Shown here piece by piece: positions 1 through 11,170 of a DNA stretch of 23,098 nt (its first letter is position 1; every line of letters starts with the position of its first letter). Below the pieces are notes generated by a model. That model had not been told where the DNA came from. It searched no databases and saw only the letters and a list, made by a program, of their open reading frames with translations. The position numbers and the translations under genes are program-made. Source of the stretch: Amanita rubescens (Eukaryota > Basidiomycota > Agaricomycetes > Agaricales > Amanitaceae); contig WION01000712.1 of assembly GCA_015039365.1 (NCBI GenBank), forward strand, positions 1-23,098, in the 5' to 3' direction.

Positions 1-229
1 ATGACTAATAATGTCTAGCCCAGATATTCGAGTCTAATTTACTAATAAATCATACTATGTTTTGTCCAATCTGCTTAGTTAAAAAGAATATAGGTGTCCT
101 GGGATATTGAATGGATCAACAAGGAAATAACCAGCACTGTATCACTACTTAAGTCCTGAGGTATCATATGACCGACCAAGGCACGCATTGATTTGCAGAT
201 GTCGATCGCTGCGGTGGGGAGCGGCCATA

Positions 230-985
230 CTAGTCCTCATAAGCAATGGACTCGAACTGCGACCTCAGAGCTTGGTATTAATGTGCTTTGGCCCAGTGGC
301 ATCCGTAGGGAATAAAGGGCAGATTGATTTCCGCCTGGGTAGTCGCCGAAAGGTGCAATCTTTGCCTTTTCTGCAGCTTCACGAATCCGTTGTACAGCCA
401 TGCGATCATTCGAGGTCGTAGACAGCGATGACGGCACTTTCTGCCTTGTCTAGACCGTAAGCGAGCGCAGCGGCGGTAAGGTTCGTTGATGAGTCATGAC
501 ACGAAGAACCTCGAGACCAGCGATTCGACCGGCATCCTTTGGCATTGCCTGCCGTTGAGCATCATTGAAGTAGGCCGGTACCGTTACGGCTGCGTGACTG
601 GTTAACTTTCGGATGACGTGGTTCATCGGCAAGGACTTACTTCACTGGTTTGTTGATATACTGACTCGCAGTATCACACATCTTGACTAGGACCATGGCC
701 AATAGTTCCTTGGGGGACTATATCAAGACTGAGTGGTCTGATTTATGGAGATGACGGTGAAACATACAAATTTCTGTCTATGTCTGATCAACCGTTTGCG
801 GCCGAAGGCAAAAAACGGTATTAGCCGAGTTAACGACCACCTTGACGTTTCGCAGGAAGACCGGCGAGACTCTCCGTGTTTCGTGAAGGCGACAGCTGAC
901 GGAGTCGTCCATTGGCCTTCCGAGTTTTCGACGACTCGAGCTGTCTTTCCTTCCATTACGGTTACCCATATTTGACCCTTGCAGG
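230..985 (-). pseudogene. Decayed mitochondrial-type Hsp70 (DnaK/Ssc1 family) fragment
   Basis: Reading the minus strand from about 985 downward gives Hsp70 blocks in the correct order but in several frames: MEGKTARVVENSEG and FTKHGE (about 850-950), VVNSANTVF (about 815-840), a KELLAMVLVKM-like stretch (about 675-715), [13 protein letters not shown] then [14 protein letters not shown] (about 510-590), and DRMAVQRIREAAEKAKI (about 355-410). These match the nucleotide-binding domain of the mitochondrial Hsp70 family, the import and folding chaperone of the matrix. Frameshifts and stops separate the blocks. About 50 residues, including the GGGTFD region, are missing between the third and last blocks. 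The N-terminal ATP-binding strand is degraded and the substrate-binding domain is absent. A GTAAGT...CAG segment at about 594-646 resembles a retained intron, which argues for a genomic rather than a cDNA-derived copy. It cannot encode a functional chaperone. Confidence 0.85.
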
Positions 986-1031
986 TGGGAGTGGCAGTAC
1001 CGAGAGTAAAAGAGTTGACATCAATGAGCAT

Positions 1032-2968
1032 CGAGGACCATGTCGTTCATGCTTTTGTCATCAGCGAGGATAGCGCCCTGCGCAAGGGGAATCAATCATC
1101 CGCAAAAATGTCAAGTCCACTATTTGCTTCTGTTTGTCACGTGACATGTTCAACTTCAAGTTGATCCCTTGCACGCTCTAATAAGCTGTCAGCTTCCCCC
1201 ACCATCGCCTACCATCGCCCATGCAATAAGGTGAGTGACTCCGAATTCACAGGCTTAGCTTCATCCTCTCACTCACGTTTGCTCCGGAAAACCAGACCTC
1301 GAATGATATGTGCCCGCCCGGCTCAGAACTTGAGTGCACCAGTTTCTCGGACGTAGACCATCATGACTTGCTTGAGATATTCTCCCCCACGTTCTCTTGA
1401 GAGAGCCGAGGAAGGGTGAGGCTGCTTGCGGGCAGTCTCGGGTTCTGGTGAGCGTAAAACACTCGCTAAATGCTCTGTATTGATATCACCCTATCGCACG
1501 CCACCAGCTTCCAATGAGATCTAAGTTAATATTTGTTCACACTCTGCCACCTCCACGCCTCTGCCAGGACCCTCTTTGTATCTTGTATCCACTGGTCGTC
1601 ACCACATGCACGTAACCCTTCTTGCTCCCCATCTTGCGTTCAACCCTTTTCAATTAAACGTGTACGTCGTCAATGCCCTCTTTTCTCCCTTTCTCACTTA
1701 ATACCAGGATTATGGATACATGAAGACGACAGAGGAAAACTCGCAATGGGAATGGGCGTCAAACCCGTTCTTCGTCGCAACTCAATCATCCTTGATGACC
1801 CGCAGCGGGTCATAAGATTTGTGGCCGTGGTCCTGATAGGTTACAAACGTGCGAACCTGTAAACAGTATGGGTAAGCGTAGCACCTGTGTTAGTAACACA
1901 TACACTAGTATGTTATAGTCTAGATACCCTCTTTAATAGCAATATACTATTTAGTTTTGTCATCGTAAATCTGAGTGATCTCGAGGAAAATGCCAATACT
2001 TATTCTTGTATAATGTGGTTCTTTTAATGCTTATTAGGCATAACTTAGACAAAAATATAGGGGGGGTGAACTAATCTAATCCTGGCGTAATTAGATCAAA
2101 TTCTGTCTATATACATATAATCGGAACTAAACAGAGTTCTCCGTTTTTCCTGATGATGATGCAAACGCACATATTATCATGTTATTCCTGCTGATAATGA
2201 CGCGTGTTTTACAGTTTTTTTTGGGCTCATTCAAATGTATGATAAGACAGGCGTTTAACGGAACCAAAAAAGTGCCGCCCATACGCTTATCGGCTCATCA
2301 AGATGTACCTATCGGTCGTGCGCGGCGTGACGCGTGATGCTTTATTTCTTGTGATGCCCAAAATAGTCGCTAATGAACAACATTTCCCTCTCTGCAGCGC
2401 TGACCAGCACCAACGCCTTCTGCATGCTTGATCTTAATCTCCGACAAGCCCAGGCCAGCCCTAAGCGAGCCTCGCGTCTGGCTGATATGGACACGCGGTG
2501 TATAATGCTGCTCATATGACAACATTTGTTCTCTCCGTACTGGGTGGAATGTGGATTCCACTTCCCTCGTGCTTATGCCTCTAAACCCTTTGGTCGAGTC
2601 CCTTACGTCTCACGTTCATAAGACTATGGTCGCTTACAGCGCTGTCGTCAGGTGCACGCAGCGAGACACCGATCACCCACGCCACAGCAATAACAAGTTG
2701 GGGCAATAAGCTTGCGTTTGCATCGCACGTGTGCGTATAGCAATCCGGTAAGAAAAGGCCCGTACCACCTTCCATTTGGGTCGTATGACGGGTTTGGTCC
2801 GTTGTAATGCCGAATGATAACTTTCCAGAAGTCAAGGCTTAACACAGCATGGTACTACATGCGCTAGAGAAGCTATTAAATATCGAGAACGCGCGGTATC
2901 GTACAGGAGTAGAAAATCATAGACAAGTAAAAAAAAGCCGAGGAGCGACGGAAAGAAAATGGGATAAT
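1032..2968. other. Gene-poor stretch, no supported gene
   Basis: I see no reading frame with recognisable family motifs or consistent splice structure here. The longest open stretch (about 1533-1862, plus, 109 codons) has a Cys/His/Ser-rich composition typical of random translation. Stretches around 1900-2240 are AT-rich with short homopolymer runs. The last 100 bases before gene A's stop codon probably form its 3' untranslated region. Confidence 0.5.
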
Positions 2969-3837
2969 TCAGCGACGCTGAGTTGATGGTCCTTCGAGGT
3001 GGGATCCGCCTGCTGCTAGATAACCATCATAGGCCCCCTCATGTGTTCCGTGCGACGGGGTAGGGGACCAATCTCCGGTGCTACCGCTTGCGTAAGACGG
3101 CGATGTAAAACCACCATCATGAGACCCAGTAAATGTGGACTCTGGAGAACTACCCCACGGTTGATGATCCATTGCGGCGGGGCTTATGTCACCTACGGAC
3201 GAACCATAGACGCTGCTGGCAGTTGAATAGTTGTAGGTGTAGAAATAGGACGGTAGACCTTGGTGAACAAAAACTCCGGGTTGGTAAGACAAATTCTGTA
3301 AATCATGATGGGAAATTGCAGGATGCGGATGCTGTCCAGCATCCATGGGAGGATTAACTTCAATTTGCGGAATAAACGATCCAGCGCTGCCATTGTGCGC
3401 AATGGCCGAAGCATCCGCAAGAGATAGAGGCAAGGTGGGCGGAAAAGGAGCGTTTGGTTCATCGAGCGCTGTGGCTGTGGTCGGGGGTAAGGGAGCGGTT
3501 TGTTGTACGGGGGAAGGGGAGGCAGAAGGAAACCTCGAGCTTGAGCATGAACCGATGCGTCTATATGAGCATCTTCCACCCTCCATTGATATTATTCCTA
3601 ATTCAGTGGGTCCGTTCGGGGTAAGAAAATTCCCTCTTCCCGCGATGCGCTCTCCCCACCTGTGTAGCTATAAAACGTGATGAGTAGGCGCGCCGTTAAC
3701 GGGCTAAAGTGCGCGCTTACAAAATTTCGTGGGATATGCCGTAGGACTTCTCTTTGGATACGCCTTGCGCGAGTCTCAGTATTCTGGGTATTCCGAGTAC
3801 GTGAAGGGCGAGATCCGGACGTTGTACTTTGAGACAT
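2969..3837 (-). CDS. Gene A: Ser/Pro/Gly/Tyr-rich protein of unknown function, paralogue of gene B
   Basis: Model: exon 1 3837-3721 (39 codons), intron 3720-3668 (53 nt, GTAAGC...TTTATAG), exon 2 3667-2969, giving 271 aa. The ATG at 3837 was chosen because the exon 1 end, the phase-0 splice and the first residues of exon 2 then line up with gene B. I do not recognise a family. The N-terminus is basic and Arg/Thr-rich. Exon 2 opens with a conserved block containing W-G, then a Gly/Arg pair, FLTPNGPTELGIIS and a Gly-rich turn. The rest is low complexity: Pro/Ser/Thr-rich, then Tyr-rich (SYFYTYNYS), then a Gly/Ser/Asp/Tyr region with GSSVGDISP and FTGSHDGGFTSPS. No signal peptide, membrane segment or catalytic motif is visible. 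The composition suggests a disordered protein, possibly nuclear, but that is inference. Intron conservation and an open frame next to heavily decayed DNA suggest it has been under selection. Confidence 0.65.
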
Positions 3838-5408
3838 GGGATTAGAATTGGCGGATGAGAGAAGTATGAAGTTGGGGCAGGAGCATAGTGCTTTTATTAT
3901 CATTCAAGCTCGTGGTGTTCACGAATTGACAAAGGTGAAGAAACACGCATCGTGTCGCCAAAGATTTGGTCGTACGCAGTTCAGTAGCGTGGCCGGTCTT
4001 GTGAGAATTCCAACCTTCTTTGGGTATCTTACTGTAACATCCCAAATGATACGCTCCCTTCGCTAACGCCGGGCAGCGAATAGTCGCCGCCATCTGTTTC
4101 CAGGTGCAATTACCATTTCAAGAAACACGCCTATAGTGGTTCTGAAGGCTTCTGGAGTAGGGACGATTGGCCTAATATCAATGACTGTCCTGTTATCGCA
4201 ACGGAGAAGGGAGGAACCGATGTTCATCTTCACGCCCTGGCCATTCCTAAAACACGTCGTGAACCACGAGACGTACATCAAAGGATCGGATATAAGGCGG
4301 AAAGCCTGAGTACTTTTCCGTTGTCTCCGTTCGGATAGGCCATACGAATCTACGGTATCTTGTTGGATTGACAGAGTTGGAAATGGGCGTTACGTGCTAG
4401 AGAATGATGGCAATCAGTTCACCATGCGATGATGTAGGCACCAAGGTAACTTCCGAGCGCCAGAGTTTAATTTGCTGTGCGCGTGAATCGCGACAAAGAT
4501 GCAATTATGTGACGGCGACACGTCACAATGTTTCTGATGGCTCAGGTAAAGATTGAGTAGTCCGTCCTGAACCTCCCAACTGTATGTGCTCTGAAGCAAG
4601 GCATAAAATATCGAAGGTTGCATTTCGTGTGCTCGGCTCGGTGAATGTCGTCACTCTGTTCAGGATCAGGGTCGACCACCCTTCAGGTTCTGTCGCTACC
4701 CTGTAGCTGCCGTTCGCCTGTTGACCCTTCACGGCTGACGCCATCAAATGTTGAAAACTGCCCGAACTCGAAGATCGTGTCAGTGGGTCGTCACTAGACT
4801 CCTAGTAGCAATTTACATAGCGTCGCAGTATGACTACGTCGGACAAAAACAACGAGAACAATGCACCAGCGTGATTCGGCATGAGCGGCTCGGAATCGCG
4901 CATGCATGTAATTCCCACGGGAGAAAGAAGCCGGCGGAGAAGATTGCGGGGCATTAGACGAGCGTGGGAGTACAGCGGCTACATCAAGATGAGTTCCACT
5001 ATTCCGCTTCCAGGTTTTTTACAGGTGAGTGACCAGCATAGCACGAATGCACATCGCGACAACGACAACGACTCCCTGGCCTTTCTGGAAGGCCCTTTAT
5101 TTAGCTCAACTTCTAACCGCTCAATGAGCAAATGATTCAATAACCATCTTCTGAAGCCATGGACCGCGGCGAGGGTGAAGTGATACAGCTTTCGACTCGC
5201 TCAGGGACACCACAGTGACTCACAGCAACAAACACCATGGTCCCGCAATCCGGGAGTGGGCACGACATGAGTGACGCGGGAACAGCCATTCATGTGACTC
5301 GAACTCAAGGCCAGGTACGTTCAATCTGATCAACGCTCCTGCTTTTCTGACACGAGGCAAAGGTGCGCTCAGCGGTGAGCGTGCCAAGGACTCGGCACCG
5401 TTAAACTC
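3838..5408. other. Spacer of duplication unit A; one possible decayed gene
   Basis: Between gene A and pseudo-C I see only short frames. The best is minus-strand 4744-4523, beginning MASAVKGQQANGSYRVATEP and running about 73 codons without a recognised domain. Part of it (about 4685-4720, containing CAGGTTCTGTCGC) has a short counterpart in unit B at about 10,500-10,525 (CAGGTTCTGTTGC). It may therefore be a remnant of a third gene of the duplicated unit. A second open frame lies at about 4063-4281 (minus). Neither has a splice structure I can defend, so I do not call them as genes. Confidence 0.35.
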
Positions 5409-6030
5409 TTACTCAACGGTCGAACGAGGAAGAAGCGAGAATAACGGAAAGGGGGTAGCACGGGAAAAGCGGACTACGCGAGTCAACCAACGCGAGCTCG
5501 AGGGGAACGGAGAAGCAAGGATAGCTGCGCGCTGAGTGACCCGGTAAGACCTGTTTTCTTTATTCCTCATTATAGTGTCTACGGTTGTATGGACAAGGTC
5601 TTGTGTTGTCACATTCGCTATATGCGTGCGTGAGGGACAGGACAATGCGCTGTACAAGCACGTTCGGGCTCCGGAAGGGCATCCTAGGCTCGCAGGCTTA
5701 TCCCTTATCGAACTCGCTTTCAGTCTGTTCTTTTTTACCTTGGCCAATGGCTATACCTGCCAACCGGCTCATCGTCGATTCGAGCATCGATGATTAAAGC
5801 TGTTCTAAATGTGGAATGTACTACGTGATCGCCATTAAAGCTAATTATGGTCCTTAGTGCCAAGATCGTCGAGGATCTTCGTGCCTGTTAAAGGTTCGCC
5901 TCTTCACCCCGCAGTTGGCCCATTGAAAATTAGATCTATAGCTCTAGCTTAGATCTGGGCGCATGTCACCGTGCAATAGAACATTATAACACGAGGCGTC
6001 TCCACAATCTGGATCAATTATGCATCGTGC
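5409..6030 (-). pseudogene. Pseudo-C: decayed partial copy of gene C
   Basis: This stretch resembles gene C at 11110-11640 at the nucleotide level on the same strand. The clearest anchor is ATCGTCGATTCGAGCATCGATG at 5771 against ATCGTCGATTCGAGCATTGATG at 11367. Further matches are the exon 3 segment around 5860-6015 (AAGATC...GAGGATCTTCG, TAAAGGTTCG, GGCCCATTG, ACACGAGGCGTCT, CAATCTGGATC) and the tail (KKNRL, then a RIAN/HIAN-type block). In the exon 3 equivalent the frame is broken by indels and stops, and the GT donor after it is lost. The match runs a few bases into the position of C intron 2 and then stops at about 6030, so exons 1 and 2 are missing. Sharing intron sequence means the copy arose from genomic DNA. 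Confidence 0.7.
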
Positions 6031-8520
6031 CATCCAGGTGCATCTACATGCGATATCGTGTCAAAGAGTTTGAAATACGATGAGTCACAGGGCTTTCCCA
6101 GACTAGAAATAATTTATAGATCCGGTTTTACAAAAAAGCACTTTCAATGCCATTGGCTTTTGGAGCCATTTATATGACATGCTGCTCGACATTTGCAGGG
6201 CAGTCCCCTCCGCCATTCCCGCAGAGTACGGCCCCTTCTTCAAGCGTTGGAAAATGAACATGTCATTCGGTGAGACCCTCCCTGTGTTGATCAGTTCCCT
6301 CCATCTGTTATTACGATACCCTTGTCCGTCTGTACTGGAGAAAACGGAAGCAGGCTCACCACTGTGGCACGCCAAGGGAGGCCACAAACGACTGGATCTA
6401 ATGATATTCTAGCATCCACGGAACTAAAGCATCTGCCAAAGATCCGAACATTGAGGCCATCGACCACTCTCCTCGTGATCGCCGGGACCCTGGATACTAT
6501 CACTTATCGCCACGCCTTCCGACGCAGATGTCGATCCACAAGCCCGAAGCGGATAATACAAATCATGAAACACGGCAGATCGCCTAAAAACACTGTGTCT
6601 ATGACTTCATCTGCAAATCATATCAGACTCAACATCACGCTTTTTGCTCTCAGTGGCATAGATCGTCATTCACCACGATTAAACTTGCATGCATATGTTC
6701 CATCAGAGAGCCTTCGGAATGATACGGAATTGATTATTCCCGAGTCCATTATCTATCACTTACAGCTCCGTACGTATCTAACTATGTTCTGATCCATGGT
6801 GCTGCATCGCGGCCTTGTGAAACGGGCCTTTAGTTCATTGGGCCACGCTGTCAGTGAGCCAGAATTGTCAAATTATTCTGCGCGGTGAAGCTGGACAAGT
6901 GCATAACTGACAAAAAAGAGTCATGGTAGTATATTACTATATTAGCTCAGAGACGCGCCAACGCGGCAGAAAAAAAATATTGTTCTTAACAATTAGGTTA
7001 TCGTCTGCAAGAATACAATATCGTCCGATATTTATTTGCAGATGTGACACAGGTGAAGTACTGGGTGTATGGAGCCTACTAGACTTCGGGCGCATTTCTT
7101 AAATGCCCGCCCATAACGGCATAACGGACCGTGTTTGGCCCGAATTACCTCTTTCAACTTCCCATGGATTCTCGTCGACGTCATTGCCAGCGGTTAAGTG
7201 AATAGAGTGAAACGCACACATAAAACTCCGAATGATTCGGAGTTTATAGAACGGCTTGAGCGTTACTCGAACAAGAGCCTCCACTGTTGATGGTGAAACT
7301 CAGCTTCAATGCCGATTGAAACGCATACCACTATGCAACCTGCCCGTTTCGGTTGGGAACAAAACGGGAACATGGCACGCAACCTTTTTAGATTCCGATC
7401 CCTTATATAAGAACTTGCTGAGTCATCATGTCACCAGCAGGCTCAATCACTCACTACGGTATCTAGCGCTTCTCGAATTCGCTCAACTTTCCTGAAATCA
7501 GCGTTGGAGGTTTACAGTAAAGCATCCCTGTGTCACCGGAAGATGGCTGAACAACTGGTGCAAAATGCAAACTAATCTAGGCCTCCATATTGTTTAGATC
7601 CCGGGTTCAAGGGTTTCTGGTTTGTGGCCGCAACCTCGTGCGTTCCGTGCAAAACGTCCATGAAGGAAACTCATAACCCATCTTTTGTAGCCGTTGTATT
7701 CAAGAAGCTCCGGTCATTACGAGCGCAGTCTCTAGAAAACCACGAGTGTTGTGCATGCCCTAAGTTTGCATCGGCCCCTCCCTGAATATGAATTTCGCCG
7801 CTTTGGGTTTTACCTGTTTTCAATTGACAATGGTTACCCGAATTGGTCCAGAAAGCATGCAGCCTCAGCACTCTAAACGTTTCGACTCCTGGAACTGGAA
7901 TTCCGCCGACCTCTTGTTTTTTTTAACCGATGCTGATAAGACTCTTTCCTTTTTTGGACTATGATACTCAGTACTCCCCATTGCCGCAAGCACCACAGCC
8001 TTTCTCGTAATCTCAGCATCTCAGCAATGCTCATACTAAAGCGAGCCAAATGTAATGAAAAGAGCGTGTTTCGAAGCACACCCTCTTCGCTCTTGGTCGG
8101 ATTCTATCCGCAGAGTCCGTGATAGATTAGTACTCTGATGTTGCCATGCGCTCGTGTAGAGGCTCCTGCCGATTACCACGGCGCCGCCAGGCAATACATG
8201 AGTTACGACGAGACACCGATCATAAAAGATCAATTAGACAACTTGAATCCTTTGAACGGTATGACAAGAGCTGAGTGTGGACATGTGGACGTCACACCAG
8301 CTCTGCTTGAAAGGTTTCATCCCTGCTGTTGTGACGAATCTGGTAGACACCGGTTTATCCGAAGGGATGTATCATCGGAGACTGAAGTGTGGCATAGTAG
8401 TACTGGATTTAGAACAGGGTCAATATATACCATAAAACGAAATACATGTATCGGGCGGTAGTGACAAAGCATATGGAAGCAAATGAGCATGGAATCACGG
8501 ACATATCGGATCTGATCATC
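6031..8520. other. Long stretch without a supportable gene
   Basis: About 2.5 kb separating the two duplication units. Open frames exist (for example plus 6322-6792, 156 codons; plus 8138-8461, 107 codons), but none shows a known motif, a consistent splice pattern or a resemblance to the neighbouring genes. Base composition is mixed, with an AT-rich patch at about 6900-7040. It may hold remains of degraded elements, but I cannot name one. Confidence 0.4.
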
Positions 8521-9458
8521 TCAGGTACCTCCACTGGGCCGGATCGATGTCGTATCCCGAGGCACTACGTACTCCCCTTGTGTTGTATCAATGAAGTCCT
8601 CATGCACACTCTGTGATGGTGCAGAAGATGGGGACCCTGACCAACTACCGGGGCTAGCACTGTTATATACAGGGGATGAATAGGAATACGGTGGCGAAGA
8701 GGCCGGGAAACTGCCATTGAGCGACGCATGGCCGGTAAACGGAGAATTGGCCCATGGGTTAGCGACGGGGCTTACGCCACCGAGGACCGACCCGTGGGGG
8801 CTCTGATGACCGTCCACGTTCGAGGGTGCTGTGAAACCGCCGTACGCATGGCCTGCGAGCGGAGGACCGGCCCATGAATTGGCGGAAGGGATTGCGCCCC
8901 CCAGGACCGAACCAAGATGGGTACTGTGAACATCGAAGACCCGCGGGATGGGACCTCCGGGGGAATATGAAGGACCTTGCAATGGGTTCCGGAGATAGGG
9001 AAGAGTAGTCACGGGTTGCGTGTAGTGCAGAGGATCCATGAGGACATAGTTGTATGAGACATGAGGGTGATAAGCCCCAGCTGCAGAAACATTGGGAGCC
9101 AGCTGGGGCAAAGAATGTTCGTGAAATTCAGGATTGGCCGTTGTTGTGGCCTGTAGAGGAACTGGTGCTGGCGTAGCAGGGCGACTTGAGCCAGGGGGTG
9201 GCTCAACCTGATATATACCTTCTCCATTCGCATAGGAAATTAGGCCAAATTCAGAGGGTCCATTTTCAGTGAGATATGACCCTCTCTGCCCGAATGGAAC
9301 TCCCCACACGGGAAGCTGAAAGTTTGGATTTAGCGACGTTATTGAGAAACAGAGGATAGGCGTACAAATTCTGCTGGAACATAACGCTGGACTTCTAACT
9401 GAACGCGACCGTTCACAGCGTTAGGAACATTTGAAGAGCTCTGTGTTGTGCTAGACAT
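8521..9458 (-). CDS. Gene B: Ser/Pro/Gly-rich protein of unknown function, paralogue of gene A
   Basis: Model: exon 1 9458-9366 (31 codons), intron 9365-9316 (50 nt, GTACGC...CTTTCAG), exon 2 9315-8521, giving 295 aa. Intron position and phase match gene A. Exon 1 ends EF and exon 2 opens LPVWG, as A has NF then LHRWG. The shared core continues as YLTENGPSEFGLIS, against FLTPNGPTELGIIS in A. The remainder is low complexity: Pro/Ala/Thr-rich, then a Tyr/His region (HPHVSYNYV), then two tandem copies of a unit of about 40 residues built on GSVLGG...N.WA..P..GHA..G.F, where A has one divergent copy. A Ser/Gly/Tyr-rich stretch and an acidic, Thr-rich tail follow. No signal peptide or membrane helix is seen. 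Function is unknown; the protein is likely mostly disordered. Confidence 0.68.
8725..8940 (-). repeat. 120-bp tandem repeat inside gene B
   Basis: Two imperfect copies in register: GCATGGCC begins near 8726 and again near 8846, a 120-bp period (40 codons). Each copy contains GG(A/C)CCGG/AATTGGCCCATG and CC(C/G)AGGACCGA(A/C)CC. In protein terms each copy encodes GSVLGG, a W-A pair, GHA and an aromatic-Gly stretch. Gene A has a single counterpart, so the repeat probably expanded in B after the genes duplicated, or contracted in A. Confidence 0.75.
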
Positions 9459-11170
9459 GGAGTTTGGGGCGTTTTCTGAATCGGGGAGCTGTGGAAGCCG
9501 AAGACAGAGCATGGGGACTTAAGTACTATCTCGAACGCGTGTGTTTGATGAACCTTTGCAGAGATTACAACAAAATGCTTACTATGCGGCCCATCCTTCT
9601 GTCAATAACCAGTGCTGTGGCCGAAACGGAAGTAGGGACTGAAACACTTGCAGGCAGTCCATGTGCGGACTTGCTGGTCAGCAGATACTTTGCGTTCCCG
9701 TCGCAGGTCTAAGGTGATACAACTATCTTTCTGGAAAAAGTGAGCGTCAAGAAGATGAGCCATTGTGATGGTTCACCATTTAGATCAATTCAGATGTATA
9801 CGCCGTCAGGTTCAATCTCCTCGAATTTGTCCGATCATATCAAACGGACACGATACAAGGCCGACCAATTAGACGCACAACCTGACTGCTTTCACAGTGA
9901 CGTCTGGGCTGCGTCTCGCTTATGAACTACCTGGCCTGAATGAACCGCGAAGAACGGATTTCATGAACCGGGTCGTCATCAATATGGAGTTCCGTGAAGA
10001 CGCCCTCACCATAAGCTTTTCTTTCCATTGTAAGGCCTTGGTACGTAAGTTGCACGTTGCAGGATTTTCACTAGTTGACCGTTAGTTCGTCGCCCAGTTT
10101 GGCAAGAGACGGTGAAAGTAATTCCACGTCGCAACCGTGCGGCTTGATAAGGGTAAGTTCACCCTGAGCAGAACCTAACACCGCATCGTGAGGTTATTCT
10201 TGAAATCGCTGATATGTAGCATGGTCTTGATTATGCCGGAATAATTCAAATCCTCTAAGTAAAATGGAAGACCGGCTAAGATGGTGTTTGTTTACCGAGG
10301 CTTGTTTTTGGGACAACAAACAGAGCGAACAAAACGACACGACGTTATGCCCCGGCGAATTATTGACCAACTCAATCCCCAACTGGATGCGTGTAGTCCG
10401 GAGAATACGAGGCACACGCAGTGGACTTCGTCTACTCGGGGCGAAATTTGGCTAGTGTCGTTTCTTCCTTCAGGCTCGCCATGCGTTTACCTAAGGTCAT
10501 TCAGGTTCTGTTGCCGTGACCCTGATATCCGTCTATTCAGACTTTCGCGGCTTGGTTAACGTTATCGACGATGCGCACTCGCCGGGCGCCGAACAACCGC
10601 CCATCGCTAGACAAATCGAGAACTGCGCCGCTTTCAGAGGGTTGCATATATGCGCTGTAGGTACGGTCTTGTGAGACCCTTTGACATGTTTCGGCACGTA
10701 TCGCTGACTTTTTACCGTCACGATGCAGATGCCGCTCACCAATGCGGTTACATTTTGATATCTGATGCATGACGATCAAACAGTGTGCCCGTCATCGATA
10801 CAGCCGTGGGCGGCATCTTTATTCTTTCTCCGCGAACTTGCCTTTGCAAACACAGCGCTGCAGCCGCGCGGCCACCAAGTGGGCGCGCTGATCCTCCTAG
10901 TGAGTCTTAATATGCCAGCGCGAATCATCTCATTACTTAATGGTCGTCTAATCTCCCGCGAAAGTTACCATCGTCGGGCTTATTACAGTGGATATAAAAT
11001 GCGTAATTGATATGAACACTCCAAATTGGTATACGAGCCATCAGGGAACGAGATCAGGAGAAGCTTTTTCAGATCCGGTACTGTTGAACTCTGTTTAACT
11101 ACATATTGAACTAATTTAGTTAATCCCTAAGTTTTCCATTCTGAGGCTGATACTGAGGTTTTCCTGCGCA
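9459..11170. other. Spacer of duplication unit B, no supported gene
   Basis: This is the counterpart of the 3838-5408 spacer. Only short frames are present, on both strands. A weak match to unit A lies at about 10,490-10,530. The rest has diverged beyond recognition by eye. I see no domain, tRNA or element here. Confidence 0.4.

Noticed and set aside
6179..6792. Overlapping plus and minus open frames that might be a gene or transposon remnant
   Set aside because: No motif, splice structure or similarity to any other part of the window could be seen.
6941..6980. TTAGCTCAGAG resembling a tRNA A box
   Set aside because: No B box or cloverleaf partner follows within 100 bases.
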